A stretch of DNA of 5,605 nucleotides from Kiritimatiellia bacterium. Its GTDB lineage: Bacteria > Verrucomicrobiota > Kiritimatiellia > SLAD01. The DNA lies in NCBI GenBank assembly GCA_007134175.1, contig SLLF01000380.1, forward strand, positions 1-5,605, in the 5' to 3' direction. A program made the translations under genes and the position numbers. Below, one piece after another: positions 5,172 through 5,605 of the stretch (the first letter of the stretch is position 1; each line of letters begins with the position of its first letter). Under the pieces are notes generated by a model that worked only from the letters and a program-made list of their open reading frames with translations, made no database searches and was not told where the DNA came from.

Positions 5172-5201
5172 TGCTATCACAGATGGCGGGCAAGGGTTAC
5201 G

Positions 5202-5605
5202 ATGAGCACGGACATCGCTATACGTCAGGCCAGTCTGCAGGATTTGCCGGTACTCGAGGCCATGGAGCAGGAATGTTTTAGACCCTGCCAGCGCTCATCG
5301 CGCCGGGCCCTGCGCTTGTCACTATCGAGCCCCTTCCAACAAGTGTGGGTGGCCGAAAGGTCGACGGGTGGAGAGGGCCCCCAGACAGTCGGTCATATCG
5401 TCATCCACTTACACCGCAAAACGTTACGCATCTATTCGATTGCGGTCTGTACCGCGTTTCAGCGCATGGGTGTCGGGCGGCGACTGCTTCACTGCGCCGA
5501 GAATATGGCGATCCATTATGGCCTTGGTTCCATTTCACTGGAAGCGCGCACCGCTGATAATGGATTGATTTCGTGGTACGAAAACGCGGGCTATGCAGGC
5601 GGCAA
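5202..5605 (+). CDS. GNAT-family N-acetyltransferase (RimI-like), N-terminal part
   Basis: The product is a GCN5-related acetyltransferase that would use acetyl-CoA; its substrate cannot be told. The 134 visible residues begin MSTDIAIRQASLQDLPVLEAMEQECF, the usual GNAT opening with its first strand and helix. The acetyl-CoA pyrophosphate-binding motif A follows as YSIAVCTAFQRMGVGRRLL (78-96, Q-x-x-G-x-G), and then SLEARTADNGLISWYENAGYA (112-132), matching the 'N...A...Y...GF' motif B that RimI-like enzymes use. The frame is open to the right edge, so the C-terminus is missing. The ATG at 5202 has an AAGGG about 7 bases upstream, and no in-frame start precedes it closely. It is transcribed away from the mnmA side. 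RimI (alanine acetylation of ribosomal protein S18) is one possibility, but many GNATs share these motifs. Confidence 0.88.
   Translation, partial: MSTDIAIRQASLQDLPVLEAMEQECFRPCQRSSRRALRLSLSSPFQQVWVAERSTGGEGPQTVGHIVIHLHRKTLRIYSIAVCTAFQRMGVGRRLLHCAENMAIHYGLGSISLEARTADNGLISWYENAGYAGG

Larger units (their letters stand above)
4795..5201. other. Divergent intergenic region between the small gene and the GNAT gene
   Basis: These 407 bp separate two divergently oriented genes and should hold both promoters, but no clear -35/-10 pair is visible for either. The 9-mer CGTAATAAT occurs twice (4857-4865 and 5044-5052); each copy contains a plus-strand -10-like TAATAAT, and the first also reads as TATTAT on the minus strand. 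A minus-strand open frame reaches 5007 in phase with the small gene, but its upstream part has no signal of coding and crosses repeat and terminator structures. Individual elements are listed separately. Confidence 0.55.

Noticed and set aside
5345..5568. Two plus-strand open frames of 66 and 70 codons
   Set aside because: Both lie inside the GNAT gene in other frames; the GNAT frame has the acetyl-CoA-binding motif.
1..5605. CRISPR array, tRNA, rRNA, insertion sequence with transposase, or known defence system
   Set aside because: I looked for regular spaced repeats, tRNA-like folds, transposase motifs and toxin or nuclease motifs and saw none.

Overview
The window looks like a chromosomal piece of a GC-rich bacterium, probably of the PVC group (Verrucomicrobiota, Kiritimatiellota or Lentisphaerota). 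This is an inference from three things: the MnmA variant carrying a GDCPWQQD insert, the arginine-sensitive type of ArgB in a cyclic argJ-argB-argD cluster, and intergenic DNA full of short degenerate repeats of kinds I remember from such genomes. No rRNA or tRNA is present to fix the taxonomy.

Layout. Positions 1-2765 hold, on the minus strand and in transcription order, argJ, argB and argD; argD is cut by the left window edge. Together they cover acetyl-group recycling, phosphorylation of N-acetylglutamate and the aminotransferase step of arginine synthesis. argC, the intermediate reductase, is not in view. The argJ-argB gap is 44 bp and holds a hairpin. The argB-argD gap is 157 bp and holds a back-to-back pair of GC-rich hairpins with the same design. 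Positions 2766-3251 carry no convincing gene but contain an operator-like palindrome, an interspersed palindromic repeat of about 130 bp, a C8A8 homopolymer and a probable mnmA terminator. Positions 3252-4466 (minus) encode MnmA, the tRNA 2-thiouridylase, with an unusually long N-terminus. Upstream of it, after a short repeat-rich spacer, is a tiny minus-strand gene (4657-4791) for a 44-residue signal-peptide or single-span protein with a very strong ribosome binding site. The track may be interrupted by a frameshift.

From about 4795 to 5201 there is a divergent intergenic region. It contains a degenerate CGTAAT-type repeat and, on the plus strand, a structured stretch ending in a good intrinsic terminator (about 4889-5020), which could be a small RNA or an attenuating leader. 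Two overlapping hairpins follow just before a plus-strand GNAT acetyltransferase gene (5202 to the right edge, partial).

The arginine genes form one functional unit: ArgJ regenerates N-acetylglutamate from N-acetylornithine, ArgB commits it and is probably inhibited by arginine, and ArgD makes N-acetylornithine. MnmA, the small protein and the GNAT protein have no evident functional link to them. I found no clear previously undescribed multi-gene system. The best leads are the structured RNA and terminator ahead of the GNAT gene, the paired hairpin repeat, the possibly frameshifted small secreted protein, and the unusual C-terminus of ArgJ.
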